DNA from: Insolitispirillum peregrinum
GTDB lineage: Bacteria; Pseudomonadota; Alphaproteobacteria; Rhodospirillales; Rhodospirillaceae
Direction: 5' to 3'
NCBI RefSeq assembly: GCF_900156605.1
Contig: NZ_FTOA01000005.1
Coordinates: 186,001 to 250,000, forward strand
DNA length: 64,000 nucleotides
Numbering within the stretch: position 1 is the stretch's first letter; each line of letters starts with the position of its first letter. Positions 26,579 to 35,228 of the stretch are shown piece after piece. The notes under the pieces are model-generated. The model did not search any database. It saw only the letters and a program-made list of their open reading frames with translations, and was not told where the DNA came from. The position numbers and the translations under genes are program-made.

Positions 26579-28042
26579 TTACTTCTTTGCTCCCTTGGCG
26601 GCGGGACGGACCGGGGCGGCGGGCTTGGCCGGGCCGCGCACGGCAGGCTTGACGGCAGGGCGAGGCGGAGCCGCCGGAGGAGCCACCCCCGGAGTGCCGG
26701 GGCGGGGAATGCCGCCGTCAAAGTGAATGGCCTCGGCCAACAGGGCATAGCTGGTGTCGAGGTCGGTTGGTTCGGTTTTGCCTTGCGTCAGGAAGGCTTC
26801 GATGCGGGGATACAGCTCGATCGCCTGATCGACCTCGGCGTTCGACCCGGCCTTGTAGGCCCCCAGACGGATCAGTTCGCTCATGTCTTCATAGGTGGAG
26901 ATGATCCGGCGGGCGGTGCGGATCAGGGCATTCTGTTCCGGCGTGTTGCAGCCGGGCATGGTACGCGACACCGAGCGCAGAATGTTGATCGCCGGATAGC
27001 GGCCCCGTTCGCCGATGGTGCGGTCCAGCACGATATGGCCGTCGAGAATACCGCGCACGGCGTCAGAGATCGGCTCGTTGTGGTCGTCGCCTTCGACCAG
27101 CACGGTGAACAGGCCGGTGATGTTGCCCTTGCCGACCGGGCCGGGACCAGCGCGTTCCAGCAGTTTCGGCAGTTCGGCGAACACCGTCGGGGTATAGCCC
27201 TTGCTGGCCGGCGGTTCCCCGGCGGACAGGCTGATTTCGCGCTGTGCCATGGCAAAGCGGGTGACAGAGTCCATCAGGCACAGCACGTTGGCGCCCCGGT
27301 CGCGGAAAAATTCCGAGACCGCCATGGTCATGTAGGCCGCCTGTCGGCGGACCAGTGGCGCTTCGTCCGAGGTGGCAACGATCACGATCGACCGCTTCAT
27401 GCCTTCCTCGCCCAGATCGTCTTCGATGAATTCGCGGGCTTCGCGGCCACGTTCCCCGATCAGGCCAAGGATGATGATGTCGGCGGATGAATAGCGCGCC
27501 ATCATTGACATCACCGACGACTTCCCGACGCCTGACCCGGCGAAAATCCCCATACGCTGGCCCTGACAGCAGGTGGTAAAGGAGTTCATCGCCCGAATGC
27601 CGAGGTCAAGCTTGCCCGCCACGCGCTGGCGGGCATGGGCCGAGGGCGGGGCGGCCTGAATCGGAAAGGCATCGGGGCCTTGCAGCAACGGTCCCAGCCC
27701 GTCCACCGGTTCGCCCATGGCGTTGATCACCCGCCCCAGCCAGGACGGGTGCGGATAAATTGACGGAGTCGCCCGCTCAAGCTCTGCCAGACAGCCGAGG
27801 CCGATGCCGTCAAGGGTACCGAACGGCATCACCAGTGCCCGGCCACCGCGAAAGCCGACCACCTCGCAGGGAACCCGGCGCTCGCCACGGGCGACCACAT
27901 TCACCCGGTCACCCACTGACAGCGTTGTCTGAATCCCGCCAATTTCAATCAGCAGGCCCTGCACGCCAACCACTCGCCCGAAAATGCGGTGGTCGGGAAT
28001 GCGCTGAACTTCGGTCAGAAAGTTGCGAATGAAGCTGGTCAC
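26579..28042 (-). CDS. fliI: Flagellum-specific ATPase FliI
   Basis: 487 residues. F1-beta-like ATPase with Walker A AGSGVGKS (168-175), Walker B in VLCLMDSVTRFAMAQREI and the typical GSITGLFTVLVEGDDHNEPI-like region (here NITGLFTVLVEGDD). N-terminal beta-barrel region 1-90; the C-terminus has an extra Pro/Ala/Lys-rich tail of about 35 residues. It energises delivery of flagellar export substrates with FliH and FliJ. Divergent from ctrA; the 284-bp space between them holds a CtrA box that could serve both genes. Confidence 0.96.
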   Translation of the reverse strand: MTSFIRNFLTEVQRIPDHRIFGRVVGVQGLLIEIGGIQTTLSVGDRVNVVARGERRVPCEVVGFRGGRALVMPFGTLDGIGLGCLAELERATPSIYPHPSWLGRVINAMGEPVDGLGPLLQGPDAFPIQAAPPSAHARQRVAGKLDLGIRAMNSFTTCCQGQRMGIFAGSGVGKSSVMSMMARYSSADIIILGLIGERGREAREFIEDDLGEEGMKRSIVIVATSDEAPLVRRQAAYMTMAVSEFFRDRGANVLCLMDSVTRFAMAQREISLSAGEPPASKGYTPTVFAELPKLLERAGPGPVGKGNITGLFTVLVEGDDHNEPISDAVRGILDGHIVLDRTIGERGRYPAINILRSVSRTMPGCNTPEQNALIRTARRIISTYEDMSELIRLGAYKAGSNAEVDQAIELYPRIEAFLTQGKTEPTDLDTSYALLAEAIHFDGGIPRPGTPGVAPPAAPPRPAVKPAVRGPAKPAAPVRPAAKGAKK

Positions 28043-28189
28043 AGTCGTCTCTGGTCACAAGACAGCCACCTGAGGAACGGAGGCAACGCTGTATTATGGC
28101 TGGTGCCCCCTTGATCGCAAAGGCCAGAGATGACCATCTGGTGTCAAAAGAGGCACGACCCTTGCGCGCCAACGGTAATGCTTCTATCG

Positions 28190-28205
28190 TTAAACTCATG
28201 TTAAC
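28190..28205. promoter_or_regulatory. CtrA-binding box between fliI and ctrA
   Basis: TTAAACTCATGTTAAC is an exact TTAA-N7-TTAAC, the full CtrA consensus. It is 122 bp upstream of the ctrA start and 148 bp upstream of fliI. It suggests CtrA autoregulation and CtrA control of fliI-fliJ. Confidence 0.8.
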
Positions 28206-28326
28206 TCTTGCCTTGAATGGGAAGATCATTACCATCCCGCCGGTATGAGACCGAACGAGGGGGGTGGGGATGACTCTTCGGTTGTGATCGCAACAACCCT
28301 GGGGAATGAGACGGGGAAGGCTTCGC

Positions 28327-29043
28327 ATGAGAGTTCTAGTAGTCGAAGATGATCCAGCGACCCGTCAGAGCATCGAGCTGATGCTCCGTAAGGAGCAATG
28401 GGTGGTGGATTCAACCAATCTGGGCGAAGACGGCCTCGAGATTGGCAAGCTCTATGATTATGACATCATCATCCTGGATCTGGGATTGCCGGACATGGAC
28501 GGCATGGATGTCATTCGCGCCCTGCGGGCGGCACGGGTGGAAACGCCGGTGTTGATCCTGTCCGGCCTGAACGAGCCCGAGCGCAAGGTGCGCGGGCTGG
28601 GGGTCGGGGCCGATGATTACCTGACCAAGCCGTTTGACCGCGCCGAGCTGGTCGCCCGCCTGCAGGCGATCGTCCGCCGATCCAAGGGCCATGCCCAGCC
28701 GGTGGTGCACGTCGGCCAGCTGGAGGTCAATCTGGAGGCCCGAACGGCCCAGATGGGTGGCCAGCCGCTGCATCTGACCGGCAAGGAATACGGCATTCTG
28801 GAATTGCTGGCGATGCGCAAGGGAACGACGCTGACCAAGGAACAGTTCCTGAACCATCTGTACGGCGGTATCGATGAACCAGAGCTGAAGATCATCGACG
28901 TGTTCATCTGCAAGCTGCGCAAGAAGCTGACGCAGGCCGCCAGCGGGGAAAACTATATCGAAACCGTCTGGGGGCGTGGCTATGTCCTGCGCGACCCGGA
29001 AGGTCAGGATCAATTGGCATCCCGCGCTGCGGCCAATACCTGA
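28327..29043 (+). CDS. ctrA: Cell-cycle/motility response regulator CtrA
   Basis: 238 residues from the ATG at 28327 ([20 protein letters not shown]); an upstream frame adds seven unlikely residues. Receiver domain with phosphoacceptor Asp51 ([13 protein letters not shown]), then an OmpR-type winged-helix domain (about 125-228) with [16 protein letters not shown] and RGYVL. The near-identity to known CtrA at the N-terminus is strong. CtrA is phosphorylated through CckA-ChpT; in Rhodospirillales it chiefly controls motility genes. A CtrA box lies upstream. Confidence 0.97.
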   Translation: MRVLVVEDDPATRQSIELMLRKEQWVVDSTNLGEDGLEIGKLYDYDIIILDLGLPDMDGMDVIRALRAARVETPVLILSGLNEPERKVRGLGVGADDYLTKPFDRAELVARLQAIVRRSKGHAQPVVHVGQLEVNLEARTAQMGGQPLHLTGKEYGILELLAMRKGTTLTKEQFLNHLYGGIDEPELKIIDVFICKLRKKLTQAASGENYIETVWGRGYVLRDPEGQDQLASRAAANT

Positions 29044-29100
29044 GGGCCAAATGCTTGAGGGCCAGATGCCTGAAGGTCGGGGTCCCCGGGGGCGGGGGCC

Positions 29101-29862
29101 TTATCCGGCAGGCAGCAGGCAGACCAGTTTGCAGTCCGGGGCCTCGGCCACCAGCAAGGTGGTCTGACGGTACCGTTGATCGTGGTGGCCCGGGTGTAGA
29201 AAACGCCGTTCGCCACCCTCACGGTTCAGCACGCTCTGACTGTGCCAAAAGGTGGAAAATTCTACCGAACAGCCTTCCAGATCGGTAATCAGCGTCAAGA
29301 GCTGTGGGTCGCGGGGCCGCCGGTTGACGTCGGCACGGAACTCGGCGACCAGTCGGCGCGCCCGTTCAGACCAGTCACTCCCCAGCAGGATGCGTGCTGC
29401 CGGTTGGCAGAACACGAAGCGCAACAGGTTGCGTTCCTGACTGCCGTCATCCAGCCATCCGCTGAAGACCGCGGCGGCCTGACGGTTCCAGGCGCGGGCG
29501 GTCCATTCTCCATCCAGGACATAGGCCGGAACGGCGATGGTTTCCGGCAGCGCCAGCAGAGAGGCGGGAAGGGGCGAGGCTTCCTGATCGGGCAAGGCCG
29601 GATCGCGGCGGCGGGCCAGATCGAACAGGGACGCCCGCTCGGCCGGTGTCAGGTCGAGGGCCGAAGCCAGACGGGCCAGGGTATGGGCCGATGCCTGTAC
29701 GTCACGCCCCTGTTCCAGCCAGGTCAACCAGGTCGTGCTGACGCCCGCGGTGGCGGCCAGTTCTTCGCGGCGCAGGCCGGGGGTGCGGCGGCGACGTTCT
29801 CCGATAGCGGGGGGCGGGGCAGCGTGCTGTTCGCGGTGGGCCCGCAGAAAGTCTCCCAGCAT
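29101..29862 (-). CDS. XRE-HTH regulator with MmyB-like ligand domain
   Basis: 253 residues from the ATG at 29862; the frame runs on to 29937, overlapping the upstream gene. N-terminal helix-turn-helix (about 10-75) with RRTPGLRREELAATAGVSTTWLTWLEQGRD, the hallmark of this family. The C-terminal domain (about 90-250) has the WNRQAAAVF and RNLLRFVF patterns of the MmyB-like ligand-binding fold. These regulators usually control a neighbouring short-chain dehydrogenase or efflux gene; none is adjacent here. Ligand unknown. Confidence 0.85.
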   Translation of the reverse strand: MLGDFLRAHREQHAAPPPAIGERRRRTPGLRREELAATAGVSTTWLTWLEQGRDVQASAHTLARLASALDLTPAERASLFDLARRRDPALPDQEASPLPASLLALPETIAVPAYVLDGEWTARAWNRQAAAVFSGWLDDGSQERNLLRFVFCQPAARILLGSDWSERARRLVAEFRADVNRRPRDPQLLTLITDLEGCSVEFSTFWHSQSVLNREGGERRFLHPGHHDQRYRQTTLLVAEAPDCKLVCLLPAG

Positions 29863-29918
29863 GCGATAAGGGCGTGGCGGTGTCGTCAATGGATGGCAAT
29901 CCGGGCAGTCAGGGGGGC

Positions 29919-31943
29919 TCAGGCATGGCAGACGCAATTCCTGCCACTGCTTTTGGCATGGTACAGGGCATGGTCGGCGCGTGCATAGAGATTGTTGCCG
30001 GTTTCGCAGGGGCTGTGCTGGGCAACGCCAAAGCTGGCACTGATGTGCAGGGTTTCGCCGGTCTCCAGCAGGATCGGGGTGGCGATGATGCCTTGCCGCA
30101 ACCGCTCGGCCAGCTCATTGGCGTCCTTGAGAGGGGTGTTCTCCAGCAGAATGGCAAACTCCTCTCCCCCAAGGCGGGCGACCATGTCCACCGAGCGGAC
30201 GGCGTTCTGGAGCTGTCGGGCGATGGCACACAGCACGACATCGCCCGCCGGGTGGCCCCAATGGTCGTTTACCTGCTTGAAATGATCCAGATCCAGTAAA
30301 ATCAGGGTAACCGGCTGCCCGGAACGGACGCTGCAATTGATTTCGCGCTCAAGGGCCTCGGCGAAGGCGCGACGGTTGGCGGCGCTGGTCAAGGGGTCGG
30401 TGGTGGCCAGCTTTTCCAGTTCCAGTCGCAATGCGTGGCGTTCTGAAATGTCGCGGGTGATGCCATGCATGCCCTGCAAGGTGCCGTTGGCGTCAAAGGT
30501 GAGGCGGGCTGAAACCTCGGTCTGGACGGTGGCGCCATACAGGGTGTGGGCTTCCAGTTCCAGCCAGACATCTTCGGTGGTGGGGGCACCGGTTTTCTGT
30601 ACCGTGGTCTGGGCCTGCATCCGGGCGCGGGCGATGGCCTGTTCCGCCCGGCTGCGCGACGATGGAGGCAGGTTGCCGAAAACGGAGTGTCCGAGCAGGG
30701 CATGGGCCTGACGTCCGGTCAGTTTTTCGACCGACGGGCTGCAATAGGTATAGACCAGTGAGGCATCGGCGGACCACACCACGTCAATCATCGTATCGGT
30801 CAGCAAACGCAGACGCTGTTCCCGCTCGCGGATCTGGCGGGCAAGAGAGGTGGTGCGCATCAGCAATACCACCAGCAGCAGAATGACGGCGGCGGCGGAA
30901 AGGGCGGTCCAGTTGACCCATGCCGGTAACGGGGTGTTGCGGCTGGGGGTATAGAGAAAGGCGGATAGATCGACATCCTGATCGGCCGGGATCAGTCCCA
31001 GGGAACGATAGCTGTTCAGGATGTGCTGCCAGCGTCCGGGGTTGTTGTGCCCGATTTCGATGATCTCGGGCATGATCAGTCGGCGCAGCTGCTCGGCCTC
31101 GTAACGCAAATGATCGCGGTTCTTGATGCTGGGGTAATGGGCCTCGATCAGGTCAATGGCGGCATCCGGGTTGTCCAGTGCATCACGCCATCCTTTCAGC
31201 GAGGCCTCGATGAAGGCCTTGACCCGCTGGGGGTGCTGGCTGATCTGCTGTTCGGTGGTGAACAGGGTGTCACCATAAAAATCGATCCCTCCGCTGCGGG
31301 GCGTGAGCAGGGTAAAGGGGATACCCAGTTTCCGCAGATCGTAAGGCTCGTCGGAAACATAGGCGGTCATGGCGGCGACCTCCCCGGACAGCAGCGGTGC
31401 CACCGTAAAGGCGTGCGGGACCCGGTTGATGCGGTTCAGGGGAATGCCCTCGTTGACCATATAGGCCCACAGCTCGGCGGCCTGCTCTTCGGCCATCAGT
31501 GTCTTGCCGACCAGAGAGTCAAGGGTATCGAGGTTGCGCCCGCTGAGGGTCAGCAGGACAAAGGGAGAGTGCTGGAAAATGGGAGCCAGCGCCACCACCG
31601 GAGCGCCTTTGGCGCGCATCAGCAGCAATTCGGATGTCCCGATGCCAAAATCTGCCGTGCCGTCAATCACCGCCTGAGCCGGATCAGAGCCGGGTGTGGC
31701 CGGGATAATTTTTACATCCAGCCCGGCACTCTGGTAATAGCCCTTGGCAACCGCCATGTAATAACCGGCAAACTGAAACTGGTGCTGCCATTTCAGCTGC
31801 AACACCACCGGTTCCAGCAAGGGAGAGGTCTGGGGAGGCGCCGTCTGGGCATGCGAAGGAGAGATGATCCCCCACAGGATGGTCAGGGCAAGGAGGAGCG
31901 GGAGCAGCAAGCGATAGCGTGTCACAGGGCTCTCCTTGCACAA
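29919..31943 (-). CDS. NMT1/THI5 periplasmic domain-PAS-GGDEF diguanylate cyclase
   Basis: 674 residues. Signal peptide (1-33). An NMT1/THI5-like substrate-binding domain (about 42-325) has LQLKWQHQFQFAGYYMAVAKGYY and PGSDPAQAVIDGTADFGIG. One membrane helix (about 347-370) is followed by a PAS domain (about 385-510). A GGDEF domain has GGEEF at 592-596 and an RxxD inhibitory site (RSVD, 583-586), so it should be an active, feedback-inhibited diguanylate cyclase. NMT1-type domains bind pyrimidine-like thiamine precursors or similar small molecules, so this looks like a one-component sensor tying such a ligand to cyclic-di-GMP. Opposing EAL enzymes lie at 17.6-18.9 kb. Confidence 0.9.
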   Translation of the reverse strand: MCKESPVTRYRLLLPLLLALTILWGIISPSHAQTAPPQTSPLLEPVVLQLKWQHQFQFAGYYMAVAKGYYQSAGLDVKIIPATPGSDPAQAVIDGTADFGIGTSELLLMRAKGAPVVALAPIFQHSPFVLLTLSGRNLDTLDSLVGKTLMAEEQAAELWAYMVNEGIPLNRINRVPHAFTVAPLLSGEVAAMTAYVSDEPYDLRKLGIPFTLLTPRSGGIDFYGDTLFTTEQQISQHPQRVKAFIEASLKGWRDALDNPDAAIDLIEAHYPSIKNRDHLRYEAEQLRRLIMPEIIEIGHNNPGRWQHILNSYRSLGLIPADQDVDLSAFLYTPSRNTPLPAWVNWTALSAAAVILLLVVLLMRTTSLARQIREREQRLRLLTDTMIDVVWSADASLVYTYCSPSVEKLTGRQAHALLGHSVFGNLPPSSRSRAEQAIARARMQAQTTVQKTGAPTTEDVWLELEAHTLYGATVQTEVSARLTFDANGTLQGMHGITRDISERHALRLELEKLATTDPLTSAANRRAFAEALEREINCSVRSGQPVTLILLDLDHFKQVNDHWGHPAGDVVLCAIARQLQNAVRSVDMVARLGGEEFAILLENTPLKDANELAERLRQGIIATPILLETGETLHISASFGVAQHSPCETGNNLYARADHALYHAKSSGRNCVCHA

Positions 31944-32342
31944 AGGGGGCAGGGGCGGATGTCTTGTTCAGTGTATTAGCATAAAAATGATTACAGGCGG
32001 AAATACTCTGTCTTCCGGTATGGGAAATCGTGTCTGAAATGATCTTTACAGCCCGCTCCCCCTAAAGTGGACTGTCGGGAATTTTCAACAAGGCCGCTTG
32101 AAGGGGTCTGATTTTACATCGGCATGTGCCGGATTGATCAGGTTATGCGGGATTGAGGCGGATGCTGGTGGGGTATGGCAACCGGGTGTCTGGTTATACA
32201 TCTGAAATACAACAATTTTATTGAAAATACGATGCAAATGGGGGGCGGTTTTTACAGGTGAAATAGTTTAGTTGCGTGGATGGGCTCTTATAATTTGATC
32301 ACTTTATTGGCTGTTTTGAAGGTTTAGGAGCTTTACAATATC

Positions 32343-32359
32343 TATTTGATATATAATGA
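32343..32359. promoter_or_regulatory. PuuR-like operator candidate upstream of potA
   Basis: TATTTGATATATAATGA closely resembles the palindrome at 38651-38668 upstream of gabD (TGTTTGATATATTAAACA). Its core TATAATGA also matches part of the E. coli PuuR site. It is likely bound by the cupin-HTH regulator encoded at 37.8 kb. Confidence 0.5.
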
Positions 32360-32526
32360 TTATTCATCTTCATTTCGCTGTATGAATCGGCGTACGAATC
32401 GCATTTTAAACGCGGTGTCATGAAATTTTAAACTCATATTGTGATCATATTTCTGAAAAATCGAGGGGAAGCCTGACTATTTGCTGTGCGCTGATCTGCT
32501 GTTTCGGTGCTCATGTGACCGAAAAT

Positions 32527-32545
32527 GTGGCGAAATTTTCACCAC
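32527..32545. promoter_or_regulatory. Imperfect dyad upstream of potA
   Basis: GTGGCGAAATTTTCACCAC: nine of the ten arm positions pair around one central base (mismatch at c31/a41). 193 bp before the potA start. Unknown binding protein. Confidence 0.4.
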
Positions 32546-32737
32546 GAACGCTATGTTGCAGGTGCGAGCACGAAAAATATGCAAGTTTGTTGTCTAATTT
32601 TTTAAACGTGTCATGATGCTTTCATTGCAGACCATCATGGAATGCATGGCTGGCCGATGAGCCGACGAGATCCAGACCCTGTGCGCCAGACAGGCAGGGC
32701 ACAGAGAGTCTGATGTGAACGTGTTTGGGAGTGGCAT

Positions 32738-33871
32738 ATGGCAATGGCTGACGCAGCGGCAAAGCGTGGTACCTCCGCTCAGAACGGATCAGATATTCTG
32801 GTCACCTTTAACGGCGTCCAGAAGACCTACGACGGTGAGATCCTGGTCGTTAAGGACCTTAACCTCGAGATCAAGCGCGGCGAGTTCGTGACCATGCTCG
32901 GCCCCTCGGGCTCGGGGAAGACGACTTCGCTGATGATGCTGGCCGGCTTTGAAGTGCCGACCCATGGCGAAATCCTGCTGGATGGCCGGTCGCTGCGCAA
33001 CGTGCCGCCGCACCAGCGCGACATCGGGATGGTGTTCCAGAACTATGCCCTGTTCCCGCACATGACCGTGGCCGAGAACGTTGCGTTCCCGCTGTCGGTG
33101 CGTGGGGTCAGCAAGTCGGAACAGACCACCCGGGTGCGCAAGGCGCTGGACATGGTGAAGCTGGGCGCGATGGAAAACCGTCGCCCGGGGCAGATGTCCG
33201 GTGGTCAGCAGCAGCGTGTTGCCCTGGCCCGTGCGCTGGTTTTTGAACCGCAGCTGGTGCTGATGGACGAACCGCTGGGCGCGCTCGACAAGCAGCTGCG
33301 CGAGCACATGCAGCTTGAAATCAAGCACATCCACGAAAGCTTGGGCATCACCATCGTTTACGTGACCCACGATCAGGGCGAAGCCCTGACCATGTCCGAC
33401 CGCATCGCGGTATTCAACGATGGCATCATTCAGCAGCTCGACAGCCCGACCGGTCTGTATGAATGCCCGCGCAACAGCTTTGTGGCGCACTTCATCGGTG
33501 AGAACAACGCCCTGCCGGGCATCGTCGAAAGCGTCAGTGGCGAGCTGTGTTCGGTGCGTCTGGCCAGCGGTGAAACGGTGCAGGCCCGTGCGGTGAACAT
33601 CGGTGGTGTCGGGTCAAAGACCAGCCTGTCGTTCCGCCCGGAAAAGGTGCATATCGAAGGTATTGGTCCGGATCATCCGAACCGTCTGCATGGCCGCGTG
33701 AACGAAACCATTTACTATGGTGACCATGTGCGGGTGCGCATGACCGTTGCCGGGTCCGACAGCTTTACCGTCAAGATGCGCTTCCGCGCTGGCCGTGCCG
33801 TGCCGCTGCCGGGCGAAGAGCTGTTTGTTGCCTTTACGGCCGAAGACTGCCTGGCCCTCGATCCGATCTGA
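32738..33871 (+). CDS. potA: Polyamine ABC importer ATPase
   Basis: 377 residues. ATP-binding domain with Walker A GPSGSGKT (55-62), Q-loop FQNYALFPHMTV, signature MSGGQQQRVALARAL and Walker B LVLMDEPLGALD. The C-terminal TOBE regulatory domain (about 265-370) has SFRPEKVHI. This is the PotA/PotG subfamily, which powers putrescine or spermidine uptake with the binding protein and two permeases downstream. First gene of potA-potD-potB-potC, controlled from the long leader upstream. Confidence 0.93.
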   Translation: MAMADAAAKRGTSAQNGSDILVTFNGVQKTYDGEILVVKDLNLEIKRGEFVTMLGPSGSGKTTSLMMLAGFEVPTHGEILLDGRSLRNVPPHQRDIGMVFQNYALFPHMTVAENVAFPLSVRGVSKSEQTTRVRKALDMVKLGAMENRRPGQMSGGQQQRVALARALVFEPQLVLMDEPLGALDKQLREHMQLEIKHIHESLGITIVYVTHDQGEALTMSDRIAVFNDGIIQQLDSPTGLYECPRNSFVAHFIGENNALPGIVESVSGELCSVRLASGETVQARAVNIGGVGSKTSLSFRPEKVHIEGIGPDHPNRLHGRVNETIYYGDHVRVRMTVAGSDSFTVKMRFRAGRAVPLPGEELFVAFTAEDCLALDPI

Positions 33872-34046
33872 GGCGCCGGTACGGCCACGATTTTTCGCCC
33901 GGCAGGCTGAACCATCAGCCGCACTGTTCAGGGGGGCGGAAAAAATGCGGCCGGTCTGACTGGGGCAACCCGGTTTCCTCCGGCCGCCTATCACCATGCT
34001 ACCATTCCATCATCCACTATCGATTGTTACAGGGAGTACATCGGGT

Positions 34047-35096
34047 ATGGACGTGAAGAAGTTGGTACTGGCGGCTGCCGCCGCTGCGATCGTCGGGTCG
34101 GTTTCCATGGCAGCGCAGGCGCGCGACCTGTCGGTCGTGTCGTGGGGCGGCGATTATCAGGCAGCCCAGAAGAAGGTGTACTTCGAGCCGTTCATTGCGA
34201 CCGGCACCCCCATGGTCGATGAATCGTGGGACGGCGGTATCGGCGTTCTGCGCGCCAAGGTCGAAGGCGGCAGCGCCACCTGGGACGTGGTGCAGGTTGA
34301 ATCCGACGAACTGGCGATGGGCTGCGAAGAAGGTCTGTACGAGACCCTCGATTACAGCAAGATCGGCGGTGAAAAAGCCTACATGCCGGAATCCGTCAAC
34401 AAGTGCGGCATCGGCGCGATCGTTTACAACTTCGTTCTGGGTTATGACAAGGACAAGCTGAAGGACGCTCCGAAGTCCTGGGCTGACTTCTTTGACCTGA
34501 AGAAGTATCCGGGCAAGCGCGGCCTGCGCAACGGCCCGAAGACCACCCTGGAAATCGCCCTGATTGCCGATGGCGTGGCCCCCAAGGACGTGTACAAGGT
34601 GCTGGCGACCGAAGACGGCGTGAACCGCGCGTTCAAGAAGCTCGACAGCATCCGTGACAACCTGGTGTTCTGGAAGGCTGGCGCCCAGCCGCCGCAGCTG
34701 CTCGCCTCGGGTGAAGTGGCGATGACCTCGGTCTACAATGGCCGTGTCGATGCCGCCAACATCAAGGACCACCGTAACTTTGGTATCGTGTGGGACGGCA
34801 GCCTGTTCACCATCGACAGCTGGGTGATCCTGAAGGGCACTCCGAACAAGGACGCCGCCTACAAGTTCCTCGACTTCGTGGGCAAGGCTGACAATCAGGC
34901 CAAGCTGCCGACCTACATCGCCTATGGCGTGACCAACGTTGATGCGAACGCCAAGATCGATCCGGCCCGTCTGAAGGACCTGCCGACCGCCAAGGAAAAC
35001 ATTGCCAACGCGGTCCAGATCAACACCGAATTCTGGCTGGAAAACGGTGACCGTCTGACCGAACGCTTCAACAAGTGGGCGGCTGCCAAGAACTAA
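34047..35096 (+). CDS. Polyamine-type ABC substrate-binding protein
   Basis: 349 residues from the ATG at 34047, with AGGGAG 10 bp upstream. Signal peptide 1-24 (ending AQA). The mature protein belongs to the PotD/PotF family: SVVSWGGDYQAAQKKVYF at the start, then WDVVQVESDELAMGCEEGL, AIVYNFVLGYDKDKL and GVAMTS-like motif (here GEVAMTSVYNGR). It captures the polyamine in the periplasm. PotD-class proteins of this subgroup can prefer putrescine, spermidine or other cationic amines, and specificity cannot be fixed by eye. Downstream is a strong hairpin that may keep its mRNA abundant. Confidence 0.9.
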   Translation: MDVKKLVLAAAAAAIVGSVSMAAQARDLSVVSWGGDYQAAQKKVYFEPFIATGTPMVDESWDGGIGVLRAKVEGGSATWDVVQVESDELAMGCEEGLYETLDYSKIGGEKAYMPESVNKCGIGAIVYNFVLGYDKDKLKDAPKSWADFFDLKKYPGKRGLRNGPKTTLEIALIADGVAPKDVYKVLATEDGVNRAFKKLDSIRDNLVFWKAGAQPPQLLASGEVAMTSVYNGRVDAANIKDHRNFGIVWDGSLFTIDSWVILKGTPNKDAAYKFLDFVGKADNQAKLPTYIAYGVTNVDANAKIDPARLKDLPTAKENIANAVQINTEFWLENGDRLTERFNKWAAAKN

Positions 35097-35106
35097 GGTT
35101 CTGGCC

Positions 35107-35154
35107 CCGGTTGCGGATCACTGACGATCTGGTTCTGTCGGTGATCCGCACCGG
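35107..35154 (+). other. Intercistronic hairpin after the binding-protein gene
   Basis: CCGGTTGCGGATCACTGAC pairs with GTCGGTGATCCGCACCGG over an 11-nt loop, an almost perfect 18-bp stem without a T-run. Such hairpins between binding-protein and permease genes typically protect the upstream message and lower permease expression. Confidence 0.7.
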
Positions 35155-35228
35155 ACAACTCTCTTCTTACTGATAAAAAGCATGGGGCGGCCCGTGGGCT
35201 GCGTACACTACCAAAGTGGGGACTTGCG

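Larger units (their letters stand above)
31944..32737. other. Long AT-rich leader/promoter region of the polyamine importer
   Basis: 794 bp without a credible ORF, much lower in GC than the genes on either side. Three copies of TTTTAAAC lie at 32404, 32426 (22 bp apart) and 32600. A PuuR-like site is at 32343-32359 and an imperfect dyad GTGGCGAAATTTTCACCAC at 32527-32545. These fit a heavily regulated promoter region for potA. A small RNA cannot be excluded. Confidence 0.6.
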
